Origin: Aeromonas eucrenophila
Lineage (GTDB): Bacteria > Pseudomonadota > Gammaproteobacteria > Enterobacterales > Aeromonadaceae
Length of the DNA stretch: 64,000 bases
Assembly (NCBI RefSeq): GCF_000819865.1
Contig: NZ_CDDF01000001.1
Location: forward strand, 194,036-258,035
Direction of reading: 5' to 3'
The position numbers were made by a program, and so were the translations under genes. The first letter of the stretch is position 1, and each line of letters opens with the position of its first letter. Shown here one piece after another: positions 1-8,361 of the stretch. The notes beneath the pieces are model-generated. The model was not told the DNA's origin. It searched no databases and worked only from the letters and a program-made list of their open reading frames with translations.

Positions 1-22
1 AACCCAGTATCTTGGTGTTCAT
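1..22 (-). CDS. 5' end of an unidentified gene running off the window edge
   Basis: Only the first seven codons are visible on the minus strand, reading MNTKILG from an ATG at position 22. An in-frame ATG also exists at 31 and would add MDI. A GGATGGA tract lies just upstream of the 22 start and can serve as a ribosome binding site. A basic N-terminus of this kind often opens a signal peptide, but nothing more can be said about identity. It is read away from the cra/fruR gene to its right, with about 480 bp between them. Confidence 0.35.
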
Positions 23-31
23 GATGTCCAT

Positions 32-352
32 CCGAATTCAGAAGAAGGGTGCCAGGGGCAGGAGCGAGAGGCGCCTCCGGGGGGCGAGGCCGGAGGCTAG
101 CAATATCGGCGTGGATGCATCGTTACGAAAACCCGTTGTTTGTAAAATAGGGTTGCCACGTTAGCGGATTAAAATAGCGTAAACAAGCGATCGAAGGCGG
201 ATCTTGTACTGATGAATGGCCATGAGTGGAAATAAAACATTACATCGAGGCATTTTGTTGGTGGAAAAATGTGCTGAGATGGTGATGGTGTCCTCGCCCG
301 TACAGGCGTCTCCGCTGGTCGCGACGTCGCCTGTGGGGTGGCGGTCGGGAAC
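32..352. other. Intergenic region with one hairpin
   Basis: No gene is supported here. An 8-bp inverted repeat (GCCTCCGG at 73-80 pairing with CCGGAGGC at 90-97) falls in what would be the 5' untranslated region of the minus-strand gene at the left edge. The part between 120 and 260 is AT-richer than its surroundings and is a plausible place for that gene's promoter, but no convincing -35/-10 pair was found. Confidence 0.5.
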
Positions 353-545
353 GCCCTCGGCGCGAATGGATTGAGGCAGATGGCTGCGCTTGTGGGTGGC
401 TCAGGGGGAAGCTGGCCGCCCTCGGCGTGAATGGATTAAGGCTGACTGCGGCGCTTGTGGGCGGCTCAGGGGTGAGCTGGCCGCCCTCGGCGTGAATGGG
501 TCAGGGCTGACGGCGGCGCTTGAGAGTACGGCTCACGTAGTGCAG
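353..545. repeat. Three tandem 65-bp repeats covering the 3' end of cra/fruR
   Basis: The block beginning GCCCTCGGCG recurs at 353, 418 and 483, exactly 65 bp apart each time. Units 1 and 2 are non-coding. Unit 3 runs into the last codons of the minus-strand cra/fruR gene, whose stop is at 501-503. At the equivalent place unit 2 also has a minus-strand stop (TAA at 436-438), while unit 1 has CAA. Unit 2 holds a hairpin, GCTCA at 464-468 and TGAGC at 473-477 with a GGGG loop. The simplest reading is repeated duplication of the gene's 3' end and downstream flank. Confidence 0.8.
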
Positions 546-1514
546 GCCACTCTGATAGTCACCGTTGACGGCCTTGAGGGCGAGCTCCAGCGCCTGGCTC
601 GCGAGGGCATCGTGCTGCTGGGGCAGGGAGTTGATGCCAAAGGGCAGGAAGTCGAGCAGCCTGTCGTCGCCGAAGGTGGCCATGGCGATTCGGCTCATGT
701 CGGCCTCCTGCTCCAGCTCTGTTTCCAGCAAATAATCGAGCACCCCTTCCATCAGGATGTAGGAGGTGGCGACCAGCGCCTCGGGCAGCTGGCCGAGCCG
801 CTGGTGCAGGGTCTTGATCAGCCGGTAGCCCTCGGCCCGGGAGAAGTGCTCTCCCTCGCACAAGTGTGGCGACAGGGGCTGGGTGGCGGCATGGCTGGCC
901 AGCGCCTGCTCGAAGCCGGCCTTGCGCTCCTGGCTGATCGTGAGACTCGGCAGGGCGGTGATCAACGCCAGGTGGCAGATGGTCGGGCCGAGCAGGGAGG
1001 CGGTGAGATCGAAGCTCGCCTTCTGATTCTCGCTCGCCACCGTGACGAAATGATCGGCGGCCATGGCCCGATCGATGGCCAAGATCTGCACGCCGCGGGC
1101 CTGTTGCTCCAGATAGAAAGGATCGGCTGGCGGCAGGCAGCTCGCGATCAGCAGCGCATCCACGTGGCGACTGACCAGCATGCGGGCCAGCTCCTTCTCG
1201 GTATCCGGCTCGTCCTCCGAGCAGACGATAAGCAACTGATAACCCTGCGCCCTTGCCCCTTGCTCGAGGCGCTTGGCGAGCTTGGCGTAACTGGCGTTCT
1301 CCAGGTCCGGCAGGATGAAGCCCAGGGTCTTGGTCTGGCCGCCGCGCAGGGAGGCGGCCCGGCTGTCCGGCTGATAGTTGTGGGCATTGACCACCGCCAT
1401 CACCTTGTCACGGGTGGCCTGACTGATGCGGTATTGATCGGCCTTGCCGTTGATCACATAGCTGGCGGTGGTACGAGAGACACCGGCCAGGGCGGCAATT
1501 TCATCCAGTTTCAT
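501..1514 (-). CDS. cra: Fructose repressor/catabolite repressor-activator (LacI family)
   Basis: This 337-residue LacI/GalR-family regulator begins MKLDEIAALAGVSRTTASYV, nearly identical to the E. coli Cra (FruR) DNA-binding head. The rest is the periplasmic-binding-protein-like effector domain, which in the family senses fructose 1-phosphate. An open frame extends upstream to 1625, but the family start is the ATG at 1514; an ATG at 1517 directly precedes it. The gene is divergent from fruBKA, and two perfect Cra palindromes lie in the shared upstream region, so it very likely represses that operon. Its 3' end overlaps the third copy of a 65-bp tandem repeat. Whether it is a global Cra or only a local FruR cannot be told from sequence. 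Confidence 0.92.
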   Translation of the reverse strand: MKLDEIAALAGVSRTTASYVINGKADQYRISQATRDKVMAVVNAHNYQPDSRAASLRGGQTKTLGFILPDLENASYAKLAKRLEQGARAQGYQLLIVCSEDEPDTEKELARMLVSRHVDALLIASCLPPADPFYLEQQARGVQILAIDRAMAADHFVTVASENQKASFDLTASLLGPTICHLALITALPSLTISQERKAGFEQALASHAATQPLSPHLCEGEHFSRAEGYRLIKTLHQRLGQLPEALVATSYILMEGVLDYLLETELEQEADMSRIAMATFGDDRLLDFLPFGINSLPQQHDALASQALELALKAVNGDYQSGLHYVSRTLKRRRQP

Positions 1515-1628
1515 CATCTTGGCTCTGTTTGAGTTACAAGGTCCGCGACTACCCGAGGTAGGGGCACCGAAAAGTGTGCGCGGGATCATATCATTGAAAA
1601 GCACTCTTCGTGGGTACTTGAACAATTG

Positions 1629-1669
1629 GCTGAAACGATTCAGTCTGAGTGTAAGTGAAACGATTCAGC
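1629..1669 (+). promoter_or_regulatory. Two Cra/FruR operators
   Basis: Two identical 12-bp palindromes TGAAACGATTCA lie at 1631-1642 and 1656-1667, 25 bp apart. They match the known Cra consensus TGAAACGNTTCA perfectly. They sit between divergent cra and fruB, about 160 to 200 bp upstream of the fruB start. A weak promoter (TTGGCT at 1627, TGTAAG at 1650, 17-bp spacer) would be covered by both sites; that promoter is a guess. Confidence 0.88.
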
Positions 1670-1828
1670 TTGTCAGTAGACAATTGATGACCGGGCATGG
1701 AAACGGGGTCTGGATCACCAGATGGACACATTCCGGTCTATTGTCAGCAGGCAAATCATCCGAAATATCCGAAATCTATATTGAGCCGGCTCGCCCTGAG
1801 CGACGCCGGCACCTGATGGAGAAGCTCT
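1670..1828 (+). other. Leader region upstream of fruB
   Basis: This completes the roughly 314-bp gap between cra and fruB. It contains a TATATT hexamer at 1777-1782 without a good -35 element, and a GGAG ribosome binding site just before the fruB ATG at 1829. No other feature is apparent. Confidence 0.4.
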
Positions 1829-2932
1829 ATGTTGAAGTTGGCGCGACAGCAGATCCTGCTGGGACAATCGGTAGGGACCAAGGCGGAGGCCATCACCCTG
1901 TTGGCGAACAAGTTGACCGAGGCCGGTCTGGTGGAAGCCGGCTATGTGGACGGCATGCTGGCGCGGGAAGCGCAGCACGCCACCTACCTCGGCAGCGGCA
2001 TCGCCATCCCCCACGGGACTACTGACACCCGTCACCTGGTGAAAAGCACCGGTGTCATGGTGGCCCAGTTCCCCCAAGGCATCGAATGGGATGAGGGCCA
2101 GGTGGCCTATGTGGCCATCGGCATCGCCGCCAAGTCTGACGAACATCTGGGGATCTTGCGCCAGCTCACCCATGTGCTGGGTGACGAGCAGGCCGCTCAA
2201 ACGCTCAGGACCGCCACCGACGCTGACACCATCATCAACATCCTGACCGGTGCCACCGAGGCGAAAGAGGTGCAATACCTGACCCTGGCGGACTTCCCGG
2301 CAGACGATCGCGATCAGCTGCTGCTGGGGGCTGCCGCCCGCGCCAAGTCCGCCGGTTGGGGAGATGCCGCCATGGTGAGTGCCCTGTTGGCGAGCGATCC
2401 CGCCTATCTGGGGGAGGGCGTCTGGCTGGCCCGCACGCAAGCCGCCCAGACCGGTTGGGTACTGGCCACCCCGAGCACGGCGCTGAGTGCAGGCGAGCTG
2501 CCGGTCAGCGCCCTGTTGCTGCTGTGCGCGTCTGACGCCAGTCACCTGCCGCAGTTGGAGAACCTCGCCAAGCTCGCCGCCGCATCCCAGCTTGCCACCC
2601 TGGCGGGCAGCGAGGGGCTGGCCATGCTGCAGGCGGGCCCCGCGACGGGTCTCAGCGATACCTTCACCATCATCAATCCCCACGGCCTGCATGCCCGTCC
2701 GGGCGCCATGCTGGTCAAGGTAGCCAAGGAGTATGAGTCTGACATCCGGGTCGCCAACCTCGATGGCAGTGGCGAGGCCGTCTCCGCCAAGAGCCTGATG
2801 AAGGTCATCGGCCTGGGCGTGAAGTGCGGTCACCGTCTGGCGTTTCGCGCCGAGGGGCCGGATGCCGAGGCCGCCCTGCAGGGCATAGGCGCCGCCATTG
2901 CCGCCGGTCTGGGCGAGGGAGCTCGCTCATGA
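1829..2932 (+). CDS. fruB: Fructose PTS EIIA-HPr fusion protein (DTP)
   Basis: The 367-residue product is the cytoplasmic diphosphoryl transfer protein of the fructose PTS. It relays phosphate from Enzyme I through its HPr domain to its EIIA domain and then to FruA. Residues 1-145 form the EIIA-Fru domain, with the phospho-histidine in the IPHGT motif at His62. A middle linker follows. The C-terminal HPr (FPr) domain starts near residue 278, with NPHGLHARPGA placing the active His at 288 and a Ser46-like serine at 322. Length and order match E. coli FruB. It is first in fruBKA, and its stop overlaps the fruK start (ATGA), implying translational coupling. Control by the upstream Cra operators is expected. 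Confidence 0.95.
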   Translation: MLKLARQQILLGQSVGTKAEAITLLANKLTEAGLVEAGYVDGMLAREAQHATYLGSGIAIPHGTTDTRHLVKSTGVMVAQFPQGIEWDEGQVAYVAIGIAAKSDEHLGILRQLTHVLGDEQAAQTLRTATDADTIINILTGATEAKEVQYLTLADFPADDRDQLLLGAAARAKSAGWGDAAMVSALLASDPAYLGEGVWLARTQAAQTGWVLATPSTALSAGELPVSALLLLCASDASHLPQLENLAKLAAASQLATLAGSEGLAMLQAGPATGLSDTFTIINPHGLHARPGAMLVKVAKEYESDIRVANLDGSGEAVSAKSLMKVIGLGVKCGHRLAFRAEGPDAEAALQGIGAAIAAGLGEGARS

Positions 2933-3924
2933 CCCTGGTCACCATCACCCTCAATCCCGCGCTGGATCTCACCACCCGGCTCGAGACCATGCGCCTCGGC
3001 GAGGTGAACCTGGTGAATGAGGCCAACCTGCGCGCCGCGGGCAAGGGCATCAACGTCGCCATGGTGTTGAAGGATCTCGGTCATGAGGTGGGGCTGAGCG
3101 GCTGGCTCGGCGCAGACAACGCGGCCAGCTTCGAGGCGCTGTTTGCCGAGCGCGAGCTCACAGATCGCTTCGTGCGGGTCGCGGGCAACACCCGCATCAA
3201 CGTCAAGATCGCCGAGCAATCCGGCCGGGTCACGGACTTGAACCTGCCCGGGCTCTGCATCCAGGCCCCCGATGTGGATCAGCTGGAGGCGGCCATCGAC
3301 GATCTGGCCGCCGAGGCCGACTGGTTCGTGCTGGCGGGCAGCCTGCCCAAGGGTGTCGAGCCTGCTTATTGCGCCCGCCTCATCCGCCTGCTCAAGGCCA
3401 AAGGCAAGAAGGTGATCTTCGATTGCAGCGGCGAGGCACTCAAGGCGGGCCTCACCGCCGCCCCGACTCTGGTCAAGCCCAATCTCGAGGAGCTCAGCCA
3501 GTGGGCCGGGCGCCCCATCAAGAAGGTGCAGGAGCAGGCCGACTGCGCCCGCGCGCTGCAGGCAGGCGGCATCGAACACGTGGTGGTGTCCAACGGTGCC
3601 GAGGGGCTCATCTGGTTTGGCCCAAACGCCACCTGGCAGGCCATACCGCCACGCATGCAGGTCGTCAGCACCGTCGGTGCCGGTGACTCCCTGGTGGCCG
3701 GGCTGGCCCACGGTCTCAGCCTCGGCTGGGCGCCGGAGCAGACCCTGCGCCTTGCCACCGCCGTCTCGGCGCTGGCGGTGAGCCAGGTCGCGGTCGGTTT
3801 TAGTGATGTGAATGTCTTGACCCCTCTGCTCGAGCAGGTGCGTTTGCAACGTCTGGATGATGTTGCCCCCGCTCGGCACGATACCAATCCCCCTTCAATG
3901 GAAAACTCAGGAGATGCCCAATGA
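2929..3924 (+). CDS. fruK: 1-phosphofructokinase
   Basis: This 331-residue PfkB-family sugar kinase phosphorylates fructose 1-phosphate, made by the fructose PTS, to fructose 1,6-bisphosphate. It begins MTLVTITLNPALD, typical of FruK, and carries the glycine-rich AAGKGINVA substrate loop and the C-terminal GAGDS signature with catalytic Asp253. An upstream in-frame start at 2824 lies inside fruB and is ignored; the ATG at 2929 overlaps the fruB stop by four bases. Its own stop overlaps the fruA start in the same way, so all three genes are translationally coupled. Confidence 0.95.
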   Translation: MTLVTITLNPALDLTTRLETMRLGEVNLVNEANLRAAGKGINVAMVLKDLGHEVGLSGWLGADNAASFEALFAERELTDRFVRVAGNTRINVKIAEQSGRVTDLNLPGLCIQAPDVDQLEAAIDDLAAEADWFVLAGSLPKGVEPAYCARLIRLLKAKGKKVIFDCSGEALKAGLTAAPTLVKPNLEELSQWAGRPIKKVQEQADCARALQAGGIEHVVVSNGAEGLIWFGPNATWQAIPPRMQVVSTVGAGDSLVAGLAHGLSLGWAPEQTLRLATAVSALAVSQVAVGFSDVNVLTPLLEQVRLQRLDDVAPARHDTNPPSMENSGDAQ

Positions 3925-5645
3925 AAGCAATTCTGGTTACGGCCTGCCCGGCGGGCATTGCCACCAGCTTTCTCGTTGCTAAACGGATAGAACAACAGGC
4001 CAAACTGGCGGGTTGGGAGTTGCAACTCGATGTCGAGTCGAGCGTGCAGCCGCGCCAGCAGCCCTCGGCCGCCGACATCGCCGCCGCCGATCTGGTGCTG
4101 GTGGTGGCGAGTAGCCCGGTGGATCTCGCCGCCTACGACGGCAAGCGCGTTTATCAAGGCAGCATGGAACTCGCCTTGCAGGATCCCGCCAACCTGCTGA
4201 GCGCCGCCGAGGGGGAGGCCAAGGTCTATCGCCATCAGGCCGCGCCGGCCGTCGCTGCCAAGCCGGCTTCGGCCAAGCGCATCGTGGCCGTGACCGCCTG
4301 CCCGACCGGGGTGGCTCACACCTTCATGTCGGCGGAAGCTCTCGAGACTATGGCCAAGCAGCTGGGTTACCAGATCTGTGTCGAGACCCAAGGCTCGGTC
4401 GGTGCCCAGAATGCCCTGACGGCAGAGGAGATTGCCGCCGCCGATCTGGTGTTCCTCGCCACCGACATCGAGGTGGACATGGCCCGCTTCGATGGCAAGA
4501 GTGTCTATCACACCAGCACAGGCGCTGCCCTCAAGAAGACCCGCGCCGAGCTGGACAAGGCCTGGACCGAGGCCAAGCTCTATCGTCACAGCGGTGGTGC
4601 CGTCACCAAGAAAGAGGAGAAGGCGGGCCCCTACAAGCACCTGCTGACCGGTGTCTCTTTCATGCTGCCCATGGTGGTGGCCGGTGGCCTCATCATCGCG
4701 CTCTCCTTCATCTTCGGCATCGAGGCGTTCAAGGAAGAGGGGACCCTGGCGGCCGCCCTGATGAAGATCGGCGGTGGCTCGGCCTTCGCCCTGATGATCC
4801 CGGTGCTGGCGGGCTATATCGCCTACTCCATCGCGGACCGTCCTGGTCTGGCGCCAGGCATGATCGGCGGTATGCTGGCCAGCTCGCTGGGTGCCGGTTT
4901 CCTCGGTGGCATCGTCGCCGGCTTCCTGGCCGGTTACAGCGCCAAGTACCTGAGTGACAAGGTGCGCCTGCCGGTGACCCTGGAAGCGCTCAAGCCCATC
5001 CTCATCATTCCGCTGGTTGCCAGCCTGTTCACGGGCCTCGTCATGATCTACGTGGTGGGCGGCCCGGTGGCCGGCATCATGAATGCCATGACCGAGTTCC
5101 TCAACAACATGGGCTCCGCCAACGCCGTGCTGCTGGGGGTCATCATCGGTGCCATGATGTGCTTCGACATGGGTGGTCCTGTCAACAAGGCGGCCTACGC
5201 CTTCGGGGTCGGCCTGCTCGCCTCCAAGACCTACGCCCCCATGGCAGCCGTGATGGCCGCCGGCATGGTGCCGGCGCTGGGGATGGGGATTGCCACCTTC
5301 CTGGCCAGCAAGAAGTTCATCAAGGCGGAGCAGGAAGCGGGCAAGGCCTCCTTCGTGCTGGGTCTGTGCTTCATCTCCGAAGGCGCCATTCCGTTTGCCG
5401 CCAAGGATCCGATGCGCGTCATCCCGGCCTGCATGGTGGGCGGCGCCCTGACCGGTGCACTCTCCATGCTGTTCGGTTGCGAACTGGTGGCGCCCCACGG
5501 CGGCCTGTTCGTGCTCTTCATCCCGAACGCCATCAGCCATGTGTTCATGTACATCCTGGCCATAGCCGCAGGCTCGCTGGTGACCGGTGTCGCCTACGCC
5601 ATGCTCAAGCGCGGCGAGGTGCAAGCCAAGCTCGCGACGGCCTGA
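3921..5645 (+). CDS. fruA: Fructose PTS permease EIIB'BC
   Basis: The 574-residue inner-membrane permease imports fructose and phosphorylates it to fructose 1-phosphate. An N-terminal EIIB'-like domain (about 1-100) has the TACPAGIATS motif with Cys9. The functional EIIB domain (about 120-220) has TACPTGVAHT with the phosphocysteine at Cys127. From about residue 235 the EIIC domain shows many hydrophobic segments, including the GAMMCFDMGGPVNK stretch typical of fructose EIIC. The B'-B-C order equals E. coli FruA. The gene is last in the operon and is followed by a strong terminator. Confidence 0.95.
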   Translation: MKAILVTACPAGIATSFLVAKRIEQQAKLAGWELQLDVESSVQPRQQPSAADIAAADLVLVVASSPVDLAAYDGKRVYQGSMELALQDPANLLSAAEGEAKVYRHQAAPAVAAKPASAKRIVAVTACPTGVAHTFMSAEALETMAKQLGYQICVETQGSVGAQNALTAEEIAAADLVFLATDIEVDMARFDGKSVYHTSTGAALKKTRAELDKAWTEAKLYRHSGGAVTKKEEKAGPYKHLLTGVSFMLPMVVAGGLIIALSFIFGIEAFKEEGTLAAALMKIGGGSAFALMIPVLAGYIAYSIADRPGLAPGMIGGMLASSLGAGFLGGIVAGFLAGYSAKYLSDKVRLPVTLEALKPILIIPLVASLFTGLVMIYVVGGPVAGIMNAMTEFLNNMGSANAVLLGVIIGAMMCFDMGGPVNKAAYAFGVGLLASKTYAPMAAVMAAGMVPALGMGIATFLASKKFIKAEQEAGKASFVLGLCFISEGAIPFAAKDPMRVIPACMVGGALTGALSMLFGCELVAPHGGLFVLFIPNAISHVFMYILAIAAGSLVTGVAYAMLKRGEVQAKLATA

Positions 5646-5667
5646 ATGTCAGCGGTTAAATAATGTA

Positions 5668-5695
5668 AAAGGCGGCCCGCGGGCCGCCTTTTTTG
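5668..5695 (+). terminator. Rho-independent terminator of fruBKA
   Basis: The self-complementary run GGCGGCCCGCGGGCCGCC at 5671-5688 is flanked by A residues and followed by six T residues. Confidence 0.9.
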
Positions 5696-5749
5696 TCCTT
5701 TAAATCTGCTTTTTTTAGATGAAACTATCACCAGTTTAATGGGGAGTAG

Positions 5750-6001
5750 TCAGAAATCCCAGCCGGGTTGCGGCTGTGAATTGGCCTCGGCGGCTTCTCG
5801 TGCCTTGCGCCGCGCCGCTTCCACCCTGGCCTTGCGGCCGCGACACAGCCGCATCACCTCCTGCTGTTGGATCGGGCTCATGGTCTGCCAGTTGAAACGC
5901 TCCTCCCGACTGCGCAGGCAGCCCTTGCAGTAACCCTTGTTGTTCACTTCGCATACCCCGATACAGGGGCTCTGCAGCGGGAAGATCTCGAGCTGTTCCA
6001 T
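5750..6001 (-). CDS. DUF1289 family small cysteine-rich protein
   Basis: This 83-residue protein belongs to the DUF1289 family (YdhL-like), whose function is unknown. The family signature is visible as SPCIGVCEV followed by GYCKGC, giving cysteines 13, 17, 25 and 28 in a likely metal-binding cluster. A conserved W-x-x-M-S-P-x-Q-Q segment follows. The C-terminus is rich in Arg, Lys and Ala. An open frame extends upstream to 6169, but the ATG at 6001 has an AGAGG ribosome binding site and starts where the family starts. The gene converges on fruA and shares its terminator region. Confidence 0.85.
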   Translation of the reverse strand: MEQLEIFPLQSPCIGVCEVNNKGYCKGCLRSREERFNWQTMSPIQQQEVMRLCRGRKARVEAARRKAREAAEANSQPQPGWDF

Positions 6002-6214
6002 CCACGACCTCTCACATCCTGTCACCCTGTTATAACCCAGTTGCCCGCTTTTGGAAAAAGCCGTGGAGGGATGGGGGCGATCGGCTTGGTCAGCATGGTG
6101 GCCGCTGTAGGGAGCAGAGGTTCCGGACGGCCCGCCCCGAGGCGGCACTCGATTCCTGATGGCGGTCATCTAAGCTTCGAGATGCAGTCCACCCCCCTCT
6201 GGAGTCACTATCCT

Positions 6215-6772
6215 ATGAAACGGTTTAGCAAGAAGGCCGGCCTCGTCCTGATACTGCTCGCGGCCAGCGGCGTGCTCGGTGCCACCGAGATCGTCAATCA
6301 CAACATCACCGAGGCCGAGATCAAGGCGGCGCAAGATGGCTGGGGCAAGGCCCTCATCCAGATCAGCGATGACTATCGAGCGGGGGGGATCGAGAAGGCG
6401 AAGGCCACCGCCACCCAGGTGCTCGACAGTGCCTATGGCTACGCCGACGGGCCCGTGCTGTTCAAGCCCACCCTGGCGAGCGGGGAGCAGACCTTTCGCC
6501 TGACCAAGGCGGGGGCGCTCGCCTACTTCGTCGGCCACGATCCGGCCTATCCGATCGATACCGGCTTTGCCCTCAAGAACTGGAAAAGCTATCGCTACGA
6601 CAACGCGGCCGTCTACATCAACGGCAACATGGGGCTGACCATGGGCACGGTGCACCTGGTCGATCGCGACAACAAGGAGGTCGATGTCGACAAGACCTGG
6701 GGATTTCGTAAGGGGGACGATGGCAAGGTGCGCATCGTCCTGCACCACTCCTCCCTCCCATACAGTCACTGA
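6215..6772 (+). CDS. Secreted iota-class carbonic anhydrase-like protein
   Basis: The 185-residue protein has a signal peptide of about 22 residues (MKRFSKKAGLVLILLAASG) and an NTF2/SnoaL-like fold pattern. From memory of the family, it closely resembles bacterial iota-carbonic anhydrases (COG4337, for example from Burkholderia territorii). Shared features are QDGWGKALI near the start, the central GPVLFKPTLA and ALAYFVGHDP segments, DKTWGF, and the terminal HHSSLPYS motif (residues 177-184) that marks the class. Close relatives are often mislabelled phosphoribosyl-AMP cyclohydrolase. If correct it would hydrate CO2 in the periplasm. An upstream in-frame start at 5867 overlaps another gene and is rejected; GGAG precedes the ATG at 6215. 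Activity is inferred. Confidence 0.7.
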   Translation: MKRFSKKAGLVLILLAASGVLGATEIVNHNITEAEIKAAQDGWGKALIQISDDYRAGGIEKAKATATQVLDSAYGYADGPVLFKPTLASGEQTFRLTKAGALAYFVGHDPAYPIDTGFALKNWKSYRYDNAAVYINGNMGLTMGTVHLVDRDNKEVDVDKTWGFRKGDDGKVRIVLHHSSLPYSH

Positions 6773-7087
6773 GCCCTTCATGGCCGGACGTGGGCACACG
6801 TCCGGCATCCGTTAGATCCGTTCCGTTTACCCGCCAAAGGCCAGCAGCCGCCACGCCGTGGGACTGAGGCAGGAGCGAAATGCTCCGCAAACCGATCAGA
6901 TGATGCAATTTATGGGGCCAAGAGGGCCTTTGTTTTTGTATGATAGCGCCGCCTGCCGAGGCGCTGCGGGAATGGCCGTCCCGCCGGTGTGGGTGAACAA
7001 ACGGCGCTTGTTGGGCGTCTGTTACTGTCTCTGATTAGATTTATCATCATTTTCATGATGTTAGCATTTACGGTTAGATGAGGAATT
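6773..7087. other. Intergenic region with a 10-bp hairpin
   Basis: No gene is supported. A perfect 10-bp inverted repeat, GCCGGACGTG at 6783-6792 and CACGTCCGGC at 6797-6806, lies just after the carbonic anhydrase-like gene. It may act as a transcript-end structure, although no T-run follows. The remaining sequence up to mltA becomes AT-rich near 7020-7080, where the mltA promoter is likely, but no clear promoter elements were picked out. Confidence 0.5.
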
Positions 7088-8239
7088 ATGAATAAACACG
7101 CGTACTGGTTGGCCGCCGCCGTGGTCGGGCTGGCCGGTTGTGCGGGCAACCCTGAACCCGCCAAGGTGCCCCCGAAGAAGACAGGATCCGGATGCTTTCT
7201 GAACTGCGAGGTGCCAGTCAATCTGGGCAAGCAGTATCTGGACGGTACCCTGCCAGAGGATCTGGTGCGGGTAGAGCGTGTCAACAGCCGCCAGGGGTCG
7301 GATTTCAGCAAGTTTGGCCCCCAGAGCCGGCTGGTGCTTGAGCGTTCCGGCAAGATGACCCGCCGCTACGGCGAGCTCTATCGCCAGCTCTCCCGCTGGG
7401 TGGCGGGGGGCGGCAATCCGGACCGGATCACCCAGTACGGCATCAGCCTGGCCCAGCTCGGCGGCGCCGATCGCATGGGCAACGTGCTGTTCACCGGTTA
7501 CTACTCGCCGGTGCTGGAGGTGCGTCGCCAACCGGATGCCAAGTACAAGTACCCCCTCTACGCCATGCCCAACTGCGCGGGCCGTTGCCCGAGCCGGGCC
7601 CAGATCCACCAGGGGGCGCTGGCCAACCGGGGGCTGGAGCTTGGCTACAGCAAGTCCCTCATCGACAACTTCCTGATGGACGTGCAGGGCTCTGGCTTCG
7701 TCCACTACGGTGATGACGACAGGCTGCAATACCTCGGCTACAGCGGCAAGAACGGTCACGGCTATGTGAGCATTGGTCGGGTGCTGATCGACAGAGGGGA
7801 GGTGCCCAAGGCGCAGATGTCCATGCAGGCCATCAAGGATTGGGCCAACCGTCAGCCGGAAGAGAACGTCATGGAGCTGGTGGAGCAGAACCCCTCCTAT
7901 GTGTTCTTCGAGCGCCGCCCCACCAACGACGTGATCGGCGCCGCCGGCATTCCGCTGCTGCCCATGGCGGCGGTGGCGGCCGACAAGACGCTGCTGCCCA
8001 TGGGCACCCCCATCTTGGCGGAAGTACCGCTGCTCGACAAAGCCGGTAACTGGACGGGCAAGCACCAGCTGCGCCTGTTGATCGCCCTGGATGTGGGCGG
8101 GGCGGTCAAGAAGGGGCATCTCGATCTCTACCACGGCATGGGCGAGAAGGCCGGCATAGCCGCCGGTCACTACAAGCACTTCGGCCGGGTCTGGAAGCTG
8201 GGTCTGCACCACGGGCCGACCGCCGCTCCCTGGATCTGA
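7088..8239 (+). CDS. mltA: Membrane-bound lytic murein transglycosylase A
   Basis: The 383-residue lipoprotein cleaves the MurNAc-GlcNAc glycosidic bond of peptidoglycan to give 1,6-anhydro ends, acting from the inner face of the outer membrane. The N-terminus has a lipobox, LAGC, with the lipidated cysteine at residue 18. The MltA core shows FTGYYSP, a barrel with DVQGSG, and the C-terminal 3D domain LDVGGAVKKGHLDLYHG. By comparison with E. coli MltA, Asp346 corresponds to the catalytic Asp308, and Asp335 to the first aspartate of the same motif. It is single and followed by a bidirectional terminator. Confidence 0.94.
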   Translation: MNKHAYWLAAAVVGLAGCAGNPEPAKVPPKKTGSGCFLNCEVPVNLGKQYLDGTLPEDLVRVERVNSRQGSDFSKFGPQSRLVLERSGKMTRRYGELYRQLSRWVAGGGNPDRITQYGISLAQLGGADRMGNVLFTGYYSPVLEVRRQPDAKYKYPLYAMPNCAGRCPSRAQIHQGALANRGLELGYSKSLIDNFLMDVQGSGFVHYGDDDRLQYLGYSGKNGHGYVSIGRVLIDRGEVPKAQMSMQAIKDWANRQPEENVMELVEQNPSYVFFERRPTNDVIGAAGIPLLPMAAVAADKTLLPMGTPILAEVPLLDKAGNWTGKHQLRLLIALDVGGAVKKGHLDLYHGMGEKAGIAAGHYKHFGRVWKLGLHHGPTAAPWI

Positions 8240-8277
8240 CGCCATCAGCTGGCCGAACCGGGCAGCGAATGGACAAT

Positions 8278-8311
8278 AAAAAAGCCGCCGGAGCAATCCG
8301 GCGGCTTTTTT
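8278..8311. terminator. Bidirectional terminator between mltA and yfaE
   Basis: GCCGCCGGA at 8284-8292 pairs with TCCGGCGGC at 8297-8305 around a GCAA loop, with A and T runs on both sides. It can serve the plus-strand mltA and the minus-strand nrd operon. Confidence 0.9.
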
Positions 8312-8361
8312 GTGGGCGCTCATCACGCAAGCGCGATGAGCATCGTGCGGAGGTAGGAGTC

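Noticed and set aside
353..545. The 65-bp tandem units as a CRISPR array
   Set aside because: Units are adjacent with no unique spacers, and they derive from the neighbouring gene end.
390..1532. A plus-strand 380-codon frame across cra
   Set aside because: It is antisense to cra and crosses the non-coding tandem repeats; no motif supports it.
3366..5624. A 752-codon open frame antisense to fruA and fruK
   Set aside because: It is a composition artefact of high-GC codon use: His/Gly/Gln-rich with no domain signatures, and entirely opposite well-supported genes.
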